Assembly: GCA_964346355.1 (NCBI GenBank)
Contig: CAYFUH010000009.1
Location: 1-58,089 of the forward strand
DNA: 58,089 nucleotides
Origin: UBA6115 sp964346355
Lineage (GTDB): Bacteria > Bacillota > Clostridia > Christensenellales > Aristaeellaceae
Reading direction: 5' to 3'
Below the pieces are notes generated by a model. That model saw nothing but the letters and a program-made list of their open reading frames with translations, made no database searches and was not told the origin of the DNA. A program made the translations under genes and the position numbers. Below are positions 32,971 to 40,820 of this stretch, piece after piece (position 1 is the first letter of the stretch; each line of letters opens with the position of its first letter).

Positions 32971-35268
32971 GTGAAAAAACGGTACTTATTACTCGCCTTC
33001 TGCCTGGCCCTGCTGCTGGCAATGCCTGCGGCGCTGGCGGAGGACAAAGAGATTTCCTTTGAAGGAAGCCAAAAACCCGTGTACTTGGACGACACCTTCT
33101 ATGCCCTGAAGACCGACCGGGACGGCACCGTACAGGTGCTGGCTGCCCGTGCAACGGACAACGAGCCGATGCTGTACTGCACTTTGCCATCCAGTCCGCA
33201 AAACATCCCCTGGGAGAGCACCTATGAGGACTACCCGGATGACATCAAACAGCAGCTGCACCAGGTTGTCAGCAGCCTGTTTATTTGGGAGGGCAAGCTG
33301 CACGCCATCAACTACTATACCGGCTTTATCGGCACGGTGGATGAGGGCGGCGTGCACTGGACGGATCGGAAGATTGACAACAGCCTGTACTTTGAAAACA
33401 GCAACCTGCGGTTGTATGGCGCTGGCTTTGGATATGAAGGGCAGTTCATCGTTCGACTGACGGATTATAACAACGCGGTGGAGATGGAGACCATCAGCCT
33501 GCTGATCAGCGACCTTGCAACCGGGCAGACCCGCCACCTGCCGCTTGAAAACACAGCGGACGCCGTGCCCTATTTGCCGGGCAAACTTCTTTTGCAGCGC
33601 TTTGTCAGCCAGTCCGGCAAAATGGTCTGGCAGCTGGCAGAGGTGGACCTGGCAAGCGGCGAGGTGACGCCCCTGCCCATGGCGATGCCCGAGGTCGTGC
33701 CGGATGGCGGGGTCAACCCCTATGGCGCCATCGGCTATGATGAAAAACTGGATCGCTATTACTACGCCAGCCCCAACAAGCTGTTTATGTCCAACCAGAA
33801 AGGGGAGTTTACCCTCACCGCCCTGTTGACCTTTGACATGATGTTACCGGGGCATGGGCAGGGCTTTGTAATGCCAGGCAGCGCCTACGCGGTGTTCTTT
33901 GGCGGCAAGCTCATCATCAGGCAGACCGGTCAGACCGTGGACCTGAGCAATTCCCTCACCATCAAGGCCCAGTATATCGACCTTGGCACCATGGATTTGT
34001 TCAGGCAGCAGCTGCCTGGCACCGCGCTGTTTTTGGAAGAAGGTTCTATCCGCGCCGCGGATGCGGGGCAGATGATCCGCAACGGGGAGACGGAGACCGA
34101 CCTGTTTATTCTGCCGCTGGATCCCGCGCTGCGCGCCATGATCGAGAAGGGCTATGCCGCGCCGCTTGATCACGCGCAGCTGATTGCAGCCATTGACACC
34201 ATGTACCCGGCAGCCCAGGAAGCGCTGAGAAACAGCGCCCGGCACTACAGCGGCTATCCGGTTTCCTTTGGCGTAAGGACTTCCTACATCCAGCGGGAGC
34301 ATTGGCAAAAATACATGGGGGAGGCGCCCTACCCCACCACCTACCTGCAGTTGTTTGACGCCATGCTGCGCTTTAACCAGAAGGTGGCAAGCGAAAACCC
34401 GGAAGCCTATTTCCTCTTTGACACGCAGGAGGAGCAGATCCTGCGCCAGGTCATCCACGCCTATATCCACCAGTACGAGACGGGCGAGGCGGCGCTTGAC
34501 TTCAACACGCCCGTTTTGAAGGACACCCTGGACAAATTGAAGCAGGCCTTTGCCGTGCAGCGCGCCGCCGGCCAGGGGGAGCAGGAGTTTGTGGGCGAAT
34601 CCTCCGGTGACATCCGCAACGCGCCTTCCCTGGTATACTTTGGCATGGGCGGCGGCAATCTCTTCAACAAGGCCAATACCTTTGGCATCACGGAGGACCA
34701 TTTGCCGCCCCTCACCTTCCGGGAGGGCGAGCCCTCCTTTGAGGTAGGGCAGATGTCCGTCATGGTCATCAACCCCAACTCCAAAAGGCAGGCTTTGGCG
34801 CAGCAATTGATGGAAGTCTACCTAAAGCCCGAGGCAGGGTATCAGACCTGGTACGCTCTGCGCCCGGATGCCAATGAGCCCTACCCCAACCCCAACTACG
34901 AGGAAGCGGTTAAGAGCACCAAGGAGGACTTGGCCACCTACACCGAGGCGCTCAAAAAGGCGGAAGAAAGCGGCACCGCCATCTCCGAGGAGCTGCGCGT
35001 TTACCAGTTCCGCATCGACCTGGCCAACCAGAACCTCAAGGATCAGGACCGCCTGCGCTACTTAGTTCAAAAAGAAGGCTTGGAGAACTTCCGCGCCTAT
35101 GCAAAAAACATCCGCTACTTTGAGCGCTCCCAGCTGCTGGACAAGGGCCCCGCGCAGGAGCAGATCGACACCTTAATGGCACGCTATTTAGCCGGCGAAA
35201 CGCAGCTGGACGGCTTCCTGCAAGCCTTGACTGAAACCGCGCGGCTGGTGCATCAGGAAAGCAGATAA
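32971..35268 (+). CDS. Large secreted protein: propeller-like N-half, solute-binding-protein-like C-half
   Basis: 765 residues from GTG 32971, with GGAGG eight bases upstream. Signal peptide 1-23 (LLLAFCLALLLAMPAALA), no lipobox Cys. Residues about 30-380 are repeated short beta segments (KPVYLDDTFYALKTDRDGTV; KLHAINYYTGFIGTVDEGG) like a beta-propeller. About 390-765 resembles a type-1 extracellular binding protein, with SLVYFGMGGGNLFNKANTFG and VGQMSVMVINPNSKRQALAQ. No transporter is adjacent. It follows the sigma/membrane-partner pair and may be its target or sensor. TGAAAC at 32871-32876 could be part of an ECF promoter. Confidence 0.75.
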   Translation: MKKRYLLLAFCLALLLAMPAALAEDKEISFEGSQKPVYLDDTFYALKTDRDGTVQVLAARATDNEPMLYCTLPSSPQNIPWESTYEDYPDDIKQQLHQVVSSLFIWEGKLHAINYYTGFIGTVDEGGVHWTDRKIDNSLYFENSNLRLYGAGFGYEGQFIVRLTDYNNAVEMETISLLISDLATGQTRHLPLENTADAVPYLPGKLLLQRFVSQSGKMVWQLAEVDLASGEVTPLPMAMPEVVPDGGVNPYGAIGYDEKLDRYYYASPNKLFMSNQKGEFTLTALLTFDMMLPGHGQGFVMPGSAYAVFFGGKLIIRQTGQTVDLSNSLTIKAQYIDLGTMDLFRQQLPGTALFLEEGSIRAADAGQMIRNGETETDLFILPLDPALRAMIEKGYAAPLDHAQLIAAIDTMYPAAQEALRNSARHYSGYPVSFGVRTSYIQREHWQKYMGEAPYPTTYLQLFDAMLRFNQKVASENPEAYFLFDTQEEQILRQVIHAYIHQYETGEAALDFNTPVLKDTLDKLKQAFAVQRAAGQGEQEFVGESSGDIRNAPSLVYFGMGGGNLFNKANTFGITEDHLPPLTFREGEPSFEVGQMSVMVINPNSKRQALAQQLMEVYLKPEAGYQTWYALRPDANEPYPNPNYEEAVKSTKEDLATYTEALKKAEESGTAISEELRVYQFRIDLANQNLKDQDRLRYLVQKEGLENFRAYAKNIRYFERSQLLDKGPAQEQIDTLMARYLAGETQLDGFLQALTETARLVHQESR

Positions 35269-35275
35269 TCAAAAT

Positions 35276-35306
35276 AAGACCAGGCTCATCCTCAGGGCCT
35301 GGTCTT
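35276..35306. terminator. Hairpin between converging genes
   Basis: AAGACCAGGC/GCCTGGTCTT, 10-bp stem. The tail is T-rich only on the minus strand (TTATTTTGAT), so it serves the minus gene better. Confidence 0.6.
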
Positions 35307-35324
35307 GATGGTTGTATGCGTATT

Positions 35325-35834
35325 TTACCGCCGCCTGATCCCCCGCGCCAAGTGGCCCAGGGCCCACAGGGACAGCCCCGGAAGCAGGGTCACCAGCGCG
35401 GCGATGAGCGCCAGCAGGCCGTAAATGACGTAGCTGATGACAGGGGAGAGGGTGGCAGGCGTCTTGAAAAACAGGCCCAGCACCACCGGGCTGATTGCGT
35501 CATACTGGAATACGGCCAGCGCAATCAACAGCATCGGCAGCAGCACGGCCAGCAGGATGCCGATCACACGCACAAAGCCGCCGGGAGAGCGGCCAGGGGC
35601 TGGCGGCGCGGGAATGGCGTGGCGCCGCGGGGGCGGGGGCGGGGCAGACGTTGAAACCTGCTCCTCCGCTTCGGGTTGCTGCATGCGCCGCGGGGGCGCG
35701 GCCGCCTGGTGCACGCTGGGCGCGGTGACAGGCGTACCCGCCCCAAAGCGCCGGGCATTTCTGGGCGCGGAACATTGCACGCACTGGGCGTATCCATCCT
35801 TGTTGCTGGTTTGGCAGCGGTTACATATCCACAT
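35325..35834 (-). CDS. Zinc-ribbon membrane protein with proline-rich linker
   Basis: 169 residues. N-terminal zinc ribbon of the RanBP2-type spacing: Cys4, Cys7 and Cys18, Cys21 (CNRCQTSN, CVQCSAP). A proline/alanine-rich linker of about 55 residues follows, then two membrane helices (about 88-110 and 125-155) and a basic end (LARGIRRR). The layout is that of small zinc-ribbon membrane proteins common in Clostridia, function unknown. Flanked upstream by a MITE-like repeat. Confidence 0.75.
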   Translation of the reverse strand: MWICNRCQTSNKDGYAQCVQCSAPRNARRFGAGTPVTAPSVHQAAAPPRRMQQPEAEEQVSTSAPPPPPRRHAIPAPPAPGRSPGGFVRVIGILLAVLLPMLLIALAVFQYDAISPVVLGLFFKTPATLSPVISYVIYGLLALIAALVTLLPGLSLWALGHLARGIRRR

Positions 35835-35910
35835 AAGGCGGTCTCCTTTGTTGTGTGCTTCTGACGATATAACGCCTCAAACAGCGTCAATCATGCATCC
35901 ATTATACATA

Positions 35911-36070
35911 ATACCAAACTCAATCATAAACGCTTCCATGAGCCGGCTCTTTTCCGCCTCTGCATTGCTGCGTTCAGTCGGCGTAGGCTAGGACTACGCC
36001 TCCTTCTCTCAGCTTCGCAGAGCCAAAAAATTGCTCGGCCCATGAGTGCGTTTATTCCTTCGTTTGGTAT
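35911..36070. repeat. 160-bp MITE-like inverted-repeat element
   Basis: Ends ATACCAAAC (35911-35919) and GTTTGGTAT (36062-36070) are perfect inverted repeats. Further matched arms lie inward: ATAAACGC with GCGTTTAT, CATGAGCCG with CGGCCCATG, and a central GGCGTAG/CTACGCC stem. The element can fold into one long cruciform and carries no gene. It sits between two genes. Copy number elsewhere is not known. Confidence 0.75.
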
Positions 36071-36080
36071 AACCGCACTT

Positions 36081-36109
36081 AAAAAGGCCTCCATCCTGGA
36101 AGCCTTTTT
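36081..36109 (-). terminator. Terminator of pfkA
   Basis: AAAAAGGC(CTCC) and (GGAA)GCCTTTTT pair. The T-run on the minus strand ends the pfkA transcript; the sequence works in either direction. Confidence 0.82.
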
Positions 36110-36123
36110 GTACAGTTTGCGTG

Positions 36124-37191
36124 TCAGTCGCCAAAGGAGATGTTGATATCCCTGGCAGAAATCACCGTCTGATCCTGCGGATCCACCGGCTTGGGCACAC
36201 CGGCCACGTCCTCCAGCCGGTTTTCGCCAATTTTGCCGTCCTTTAAGGCGACCGTCAGGCCAAAGCGGCCTTCCCTGATCAGCTGGGCTGCGCGCACGCC
36301 GAACTCGGTGGACAGCACGCGGTCATAGGCGCAGGGGCTGCCGCCGCGCTGCATGTGCCCGGGGATGACGGCGCGGCACTCGGCGTTGGTGATCTTGGTC
36401 AGCTGCGCGGCGATGCGTTGGGCCACGCTCTTTAAGGGATCCTGCTCCCACAGGGCCTCGCGCTCCTTGCGCTTCATCTGGGTTTCCTCGACTGACAAAG
36501 CGCCTTCCGCGGCCGCGATGATGGTGAAGTACTTCTTGTTTTTAGCGCGCTCCTCCACCACCTGTGCCACCTTGTTGATGTCGTAGGCGATTTCGGGAAT
36601 CAGGATGACATCCGCGCCGCCGGCAATGCCCGAATACAGGGTGAGCCAGCCGGCCTTGTTGCCCATGATCTCCACCACCATCACGCGGTTGTGGCTGGCG
36701 GCAGTGGTGTGGATGCGGTCAATCACGTCAGTGGCAATGTCCACCGCGGTGTGGAAGCCAAAGGTAAAGTCGGTGCCGTAGATGTCGTTGTCAATGGTCT
36801 TGGGCAGGCCGATGACGTTCAAGCCTTCCTGGGAGAGCAAATTGGCTGTCTTGTGCGTGCCGTTGCCGCCCAGGGTGACCAGGCAGTCCAGGCGCATGGC
36901 CCGGTAGTTCATTTTCATGGCGTGGACCTTGTCCACGTTGTCCTCCTCCACCAGGCGCATGTTGCGAAACGGTGTCCTGGAGGTGCCCAGGATGGTGCCG
37001 CCCATGGTGAGGATGCCGGAGAACTGGGACTGCTGCATCACCTGGTAATCGCCCTCGATCAATCCGCGGTAGCCGGCACGGATGCCGACGATTTCCGCGT
37101 CCAGGGTCTGGTAGGCTGCGCGCGCAACGCCGCGGATGGCTGCGTTTAGCCCCGGGCAGTCGCCGCCGCTGGTGAGGATGCCGATTCTCAT
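36124..37191 (-). CDS. pfkA: 6-phosphofructokinase with atypical GGNGT/PKTIDND motifs
   Basis: Phosphorylates fructose 6-phosphate in glycolysis; cytosolic tetramer. 355 residues. The start MRIGILTSGGDCPGLNAAIR is classical. Fructose phosphate site PKTIDNDIYGTD (Asp134 base, Asp136), MEIMGNKAGW-like EIMGNKAGW, and IPGHMQRGGSP. Two oddities: Asn110 in LGGNGTHKTA replaces the Mg-binding Asp of GGDGS, and Lys131 stands where ATP-type enzymes have Gly. Gly111 is the ATP-type residue, while Lys131 is shared with PPi-dependent and group III enzymes. AAAGGAGG lies before the ATG. The phosphoryl donor (ATP or PPi) is not certain. Confidence 0.92.
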   Translation of the reverse strand: MRIGILTSGGDCPGLNAAIRGVARAAYQTLDAEIVGIRAGYRGLIEGDYQVMQQSQFSGILTMGGTILGTSRTPFRNMRLVEEDNVDKVHAMKMNYRAMRLDCLVTLGGNGTHKTANLLSQEGLNVIGLPKTIDNDIYGTDFTFGFHTAVDIATDVIDRIHTTAASHNRVMVVEIMGNKAGWLTLYSGIAGGADVILIPEIAYDINKVAQVVEERAKNKKYFTIIAAAEGALSVEETQMKRKEREALWEQDPLKSVAQRIAAQLTKITNAECRAVIPGHMQRGGSPCAYDRVLSTEFGVRAAQLIREGRFGLTVALKDGKIGENRLEDVAGVPKPVDPQDQTVISARDINISFGD

Positions 37192-37258
37192 ACGAATACC
37201 TCCTTTGCTGTTGCAATCAGCTCAGTTTATCAGGATGGTTGGATGAGAGAACGTGGTT

Positions 37259-39010
37259 TTATTTAATGCCAAACACGCCCAGAATGTTGCGGGAGATGGT
37301 GCGGCCCATGGTGTAGCCGGCACCGGAGGCGGTGGAGCGGGTAAAGTTGTCCAGCATGCGCTCGCCCAGGCTTTTCACAGCCGGGGATTTTTGCACCTTG
37401 GGCTGCTTCACGGGCTTGGTGTCCTGCACAGCGGGCACCTGCACCTGCGGCTCATACTGCCCGGTTTGCGGGTTGTAGACCAAGACGGGCGGCGGGGCCT
37501 GCTCCACCTTGGTGACCTTGGCGGGCACGGGGGCGGGGGCTGGCTGTGCCGGCGGGGCGGGGTATTCCACAGGGGCCTGCATCTCACGCTCCACATAGGT
37601 GCCGGTGGCCGGGTCAAACACCTGGATGGTATTGCGCTGCGGCACGGCTTCCGTTTGCGCGGCCGGGCTTACCGTGCCCAGGATTTCCTCCGCCACCACG
37701 CGGGCAGTGCCCATCACGCCCTGGGAGGAGAACTTGGCGCTCAAGACCTCATAGGCGCTTTCGCGGTCAAACATCTGGGTGTATTTATCCCGCAGCAGGC
37801 TGGTATCAATCAGCGTGTTGCGGAAGGAGTCGGAGATGGTGCCAATGGCGGACTGCGGCGGCAGGATGACCGCCTTTTGGGTGATGCTGGGCGCGCCGGA
37901 TTCCTCCAGGAAGGAGAGCAGCGCTTCGCCTGTTTGCAACTGGGTGATGGCCTGCTCGGTATCAAAGGCCGGGTTGGTCCGGAAGGTCTGCGCCACGGTG
38001 CGGATGATCTTCTGCTCCGCCGGGGTGAAGGCGCGCAGGGCATGCTGTACGCGCGCAGCCAATTGGGACAGGACGCTGGAGGGCACATCGGCCGGGTTCT
38101 GGGTGATAAAGTAGACGGCCACGCCCTTGGAGCGGATGAGCCGGATGGTCAGCTCCACCTTCTCCATCAACTCGCGCGGGCAGTCGTTAAACAGCAGGTG
38201 CGCCTCATCAAAGAAGAACACCATGCGCGGCAGCTCCGAATCCCCCTGCTCGGGCAGCAATTCATACAACTCCGCCAGCATCCAAAGCAGGAAGGCGGAA
38301 TACATGTTGGGCCGCAGGAACAGCTTGTCCGCAGCCAGGATGTTGATCATGCCGTGGCCGTTCTCATCCCGCACCAGCCAGTCGGCCAAATCCAGCGCAG
38401 GCTCACCAAAGAAGAGGTTGCCGCCCTGGTCCTCCAGCACCCCGATGGCGCGCTGGATGGCGCCGATGGTGGCTTTGGCGATGTTGCCATAGCGCAGGGT
38501 ATAGTCGCCCGCGCGGTCGCCGGCATAGGTGAGCATGGCGCGCAGGTCCTTCAGGTCAATCAGCAGCAAGCCTTCATCATCCGCGATGCGGAAGACAATG
38601 TGCAACACACCCGCCTGCGTGTCATTGAGCTGCAGCATCCGCGCCAAAAGCAGCGGGCCCATCTCCGACACGGTGGTGCGCACCGGGTGGCCGGACACGC
38701 CGTACACATCCCACAGGGTGACCGGGTTGGCGTGGGGGCTATAGTGGTCCATGCCCACGGTTTCCATGCGCGCGCGGATTTTGTCGTTCATCTCACCGGG
38801 CTTGGCCATGCCGGCCAAATCGCCCTTGACGTCCGCCATAAAAACCGGGACGCCCAATTGAGAGAAGGCTTCCGCCATCACCTGCAGGGTGACGGTCTTG
38901 CCGGTGCCGGTGGCGCCGGAAATAAGCCCGTGGCGGTTGGCCAGCCGCGGCAGCATGGTGACAGGGCCCTCACTGCTGGTGCCCAGCCAGATTTTATTGT
39001 CCAGTAACAT
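37259..39010 (-). CDS. DUF853 HerA-like ATPase (YjgR family)
   Basis: 583 residues from ATG 39010, which follows TTGGAGG by eight bases. HerA/FtsK-type P-loop GATGTGKT at 32-39, Walker B MVFFFDEAHLLF, and conserved VYFITQNPADVP. A low-complexity Pro/Val/Gln linker at about 465-540 (VEYPAPPAQPAPAPVPAK) precedes a short C-terminal end. Family members are hexameric ATPases of uncertain role, possibly DNA translocation. It lies between pfkA and ispDF with its own promoter at 39068-39096. Confidence 0.9.
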   Translation of the reverse strand: MLLDNKIWLGTSSEGPVTMLPRLANRHGLISGATGTGKTVTLQVMAEAFSQLGVPVFMADVKGDLAGMAKPGEMNDKIRARMETVGMDHYSPHANPVTLWDVYGVSGHPVRTTVSEMGPLLLARMLQLNDTQAGVLHIVFRIADDEGLLLIDLKDLRAMLTYAGDRAGDYTLRYGNIAKATIGAIQRAIGVLEDQGGNLFFGEPALDLADWLVRDENGHGMINILAADKLFLRPNMYSAFLLWMLAELYELLPEQGDSELPRMVFFFDEAHLLFNDCPRELMEKVELTIRLIRSKGVAVYFITQNPADVPSSVLSQLAARVQHALRAFTPAEQKIIRTVAQTFRTNPAFDTEQAITQLQTGEALLSFLEESGAPSITQKAVILPPQSAIGTISDSFRNTLIDTSLLRDKYTQMFDRESAYEVLSAKFSSQGVMGTARVVAEEILGTVSPAAQTEAVPQRNTIQVFDPATGTYVEREMQAPVEYPAPPAQPAPAPVPAKVTKVEQAPPPVLVYNPQTGQYEPQVQVPAVQDTKPVKQPKVQKSPAVKSLGERMLDNFTRSTASGAGYTMGRTISRNILGVFGIK

Positions 39011-39067
39011 CTGTTCTTCCTCCAATCTGTGTTTGTGAAAAACGGGGTATTTGATTAACTTGTCCTT

Positions 39068-39096
39068 ATAGTATCACACACTTGCCTGATGGACAA
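39068..39096 (-). promoter_or_regulatory. Extended -10 promoter of the HerA-like gene
   Basis: Minus strand TTGTCC (39091-39096), 17 bp ending TGA, TACTAT (39068-39073). TGA directly before the -10 gives an extended -10. Confidence 0.65.
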
Positions 39097-39100
39097 ACAA

Positions 39101-39125
39101 AAAAACGGCATAATCGCTGTTTTAT
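39101..39125 (-). terminator. Weak terminator after ispDF
   Basis: Minus strand AAACAGC / GCCGTTT with one A-C mismatch, then TTTT. It overlaps the stop region of ispDF and lies beside the HerA-like promoter. Confidence 0.5.
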
Positions 39126-40267
39126 ATGCTGTTTTCGCCGGTTTGGAGCACAAGGGCGATGGCATGGGCGCTGATGCCCTCCTCCCGACCCACAGCGTCC
39201 AGGCCTTCGTTGGTGGTGGCCTTGACGGACACCTGATAAACCGGGATTTGCAAAGCCTGCGCGATATTGGCGCGCATGCCCGGGATATGCGGCGCCAGTT
39301 TGGGCTTTTGTGCCAGAATGGTCAGGTCGCACTGGTGGGGGAGAAAGCCATGGCGCGCCATGATGTTGCGGGTTTCATCCAACAAATCAAGCGAGTCAGC
39401 GCCTTGATACTGCGCGGCCGTATCCGGGAAATGCTGGCCGATGTCGCCCAGGGCACAGGCGCCCAGCAGCGCGTCCATCAGCGCGTGCAGGGCCGCGTCC
39501 GCGTCGCTGTGGCCCAATAAGCCCTTGGTGTGGGGGATGACAACCCCGCCCAAGACAAGATCCCGGCCTTCCACCAGCCGGTGGGTGTCATAGCCCATGC
39601 CCACGCGCATGGACGCGGATAACAGCTGCTGCGCCATCAAAAGATCCTCCGGGTGGGTGATTTTGAAATTCCGGGCGTCCCCTGGTACCAGCGTGACGGG
39701 ATGCCCCAGCCGCTCCACCAGCCCGGCGTCATCGGTTAAGGCTTCGGCGCTTTCACGGTAGGCGCGCCGTAATAAATCGGCTTTGAAGCCCTGCGGCGTC
39801 TGCACCTGATACAGCCCTTCGCGGGGCACCGTTTGTGTCAGCCCGTCTGCCTGTTTACGCAAGGTATCCCGCACCGGGATGGCGGGCACGGCAGCGCCCG
39901 AACCTGCCGCTTCCTGAATGACCCGCTTCATCAAAGCATGGCTCGCCAATGGGCGGGCGCCGTCATGCACCAGCACGACATCGATGTCCTCACGAAGCGC
40001 TGCAAGGGCGTTTTCCACCGAGTGGCGGCGCTCCGCCCCGCCAGGCACCATGGCGTCCACATGCAGGTGATGCGCCACAAGCAGGCTGTCAAACTCCGCC
40101 GCCTCATCCGCCCGCGTCACCAGGATAAGCTGATCACATAAGGCGCGCATCGCGCGCGCGGCATGGATAAACACAGGCTGCCCCATCAGGGGCAGCAGCA
40201 CCTTGTTGCGCGCGGCGCCCAGGCGCGTGCCTGCGCCCGCTGCCACGATGATGCCGGCGACCTTCAC
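39122..40267 (-). CDS. ispDF: Bifunctional IspD/IspF of the MEP isoprenoid pathway
   Basis: 381 residues, two enzymes in one chain. IspD (1 to about 222): AAGAGTRLGAARNKVLLPL binds CTP, and VLVHDGARPL lies in the active site; it makes CDP-methylerythritol. IspF (about 225-381): GYDTHRL and LGHSDADAALHALMDALL hold the zinc ligands, KATTNEGLDAVGREEGI closes the domain; it makes the cyclic diphosphate. The kinase IspE acts in between and is not in the window. The fusion is common in bacteria. ATG 40267 overlaps the stop of the DUF4364 gene by four bases. Confidence 0.95.
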   Translation of the reverse strand: MKVAGIIVAAGAGTRLGAARNKVLLPLMGQPVFIHAARAMRALCDQLILVTRADEAAEFDSLLVAHHLHVDAMVPGGAERRHSVENALAALREDIDVVLVHDGARPLASHALMKRVIQEAAGSGAAVPAIPVRDTLRKQADGLTQTVPREGLYQVQTPQGFKADLLRRAYRESAEALTDDAGLVERLGHPVTLVPGDARNFKITHPEDLLMAQQLLSASMRVGMGYDTHRLVEGRDLVLGGVVIPHTKGLLGHSDADAALHALMDALLGACALGDIGQHFPDTAAQYQGADSLDLLDETRNIMARHGFLPHQCDLTILAQKPKLAPHIPGMRANIAQALQIPVYQVSVKATTNEGLDAVGREEGISAHAIALVLQTGENSI

Positions 40268-40806
40268 ACCAGATCCTCCCCGGACAGGGTTGTTATGATA
40301 AAGTCATAAATTGCCCGCGCCTTGTCCGCCCAGGCGGCGCGGAAGCGGTCTGCCAGCTCGGCTGTGGGCAGGGAGATGTCCAGGCGCATCAATTCCATCC
40401 CGCCCTCTGCGATGCCCATTTGCGCGTGGTACTCATTGCGGCTTTCGTGGCTGATGCTGGCAAAGAGCTCGCGCTCCCTGCGCATTTTTTCCAAAAAAGC
40501 AGGGACGGCGGCGCGCACCTTGTCCAGCGCGCTCTCGCCCAGGCGCGTGATAAACAGGGTGATGGCCTGCTCGCCCTCGGGCGTGATGGTATAGCGCTCA
40601 TCGCCCTGCACCGGCTCGCGGATCACCTGGCCGCGCTGCGCCAGTTCATACAGCGCCAGTTGCAAATCAAAATAATTCATGAGGTCGTTTTCACTCATGA
40701 AGGCGATTAGCTGCAGGTTGTTGCAGGGGCCCAATTCAGACAGCGCGTACAGCGTCAGCAGCTTGCGCTCCAATTCCCCCAGGCGGTATTGCGGCACCTC
40801 GGCCAA
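40264..40806 (-). CDS. DUF4364 winged-helix regulator
   Basis: 180 residues. The N-terminal half is a winged helix (LLTLYALSELGPCNNLQLIA, then LYELAQRGQVIREPVQGDER with the wing YTITPEGEQAI), the C-terminal half an alpha/beta dimer region. DUF4364 proteins are found mainly in Clostridia and are likely transcription regulators of unknown target. TTG start at 40806 follows AAAGGGGGG. Overlaps ispDF at its 3' end. Confidence 0.88.
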   Translation of the reverse strand: MAEVPQYRLGELERKLLTLYALSELGPCNNLQLIAFMSENDLMNYFDLQLALYELAQRGQVIREPVQGDERYTITPEGEQAITLFITRLGESALDKVRAAVPAFLEKMRRERELFASISHESRNEYHAQMGIAEGGMELMRLDISLPTAELADRFRAAWADKARAIYDFIITTLSGEDLV

Positions 40807-40820
40807 GGCAGACCCCCCTT

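Noticed and set aside
33844..34806. A 320-codon open frame on the minus strand
   Set aside because: Antisense of the secreted propeller/SBP-like gene, no ribosome site, biased composition.
36124..37191. Naming the enzyme a PPi-dependent phosphofructokinase
   Set aside because: Lys131 is PPi-like, but Gly111 is the ATP-type residue, so the donor cannot be called from sequence.
37253..39007. A 584-codon open frame on the plus strand
   Set aside because: It is the antisense shadow of the HerA-like ATPase gene. Its product is His/Gly/Leu-rich with no domain, a usual effect of high-GC antisense frames.
39122..40267. IspD-IspF fusion as a novel fusion
   Set aside because: Bifunctional IspDF is well known in bacteria.
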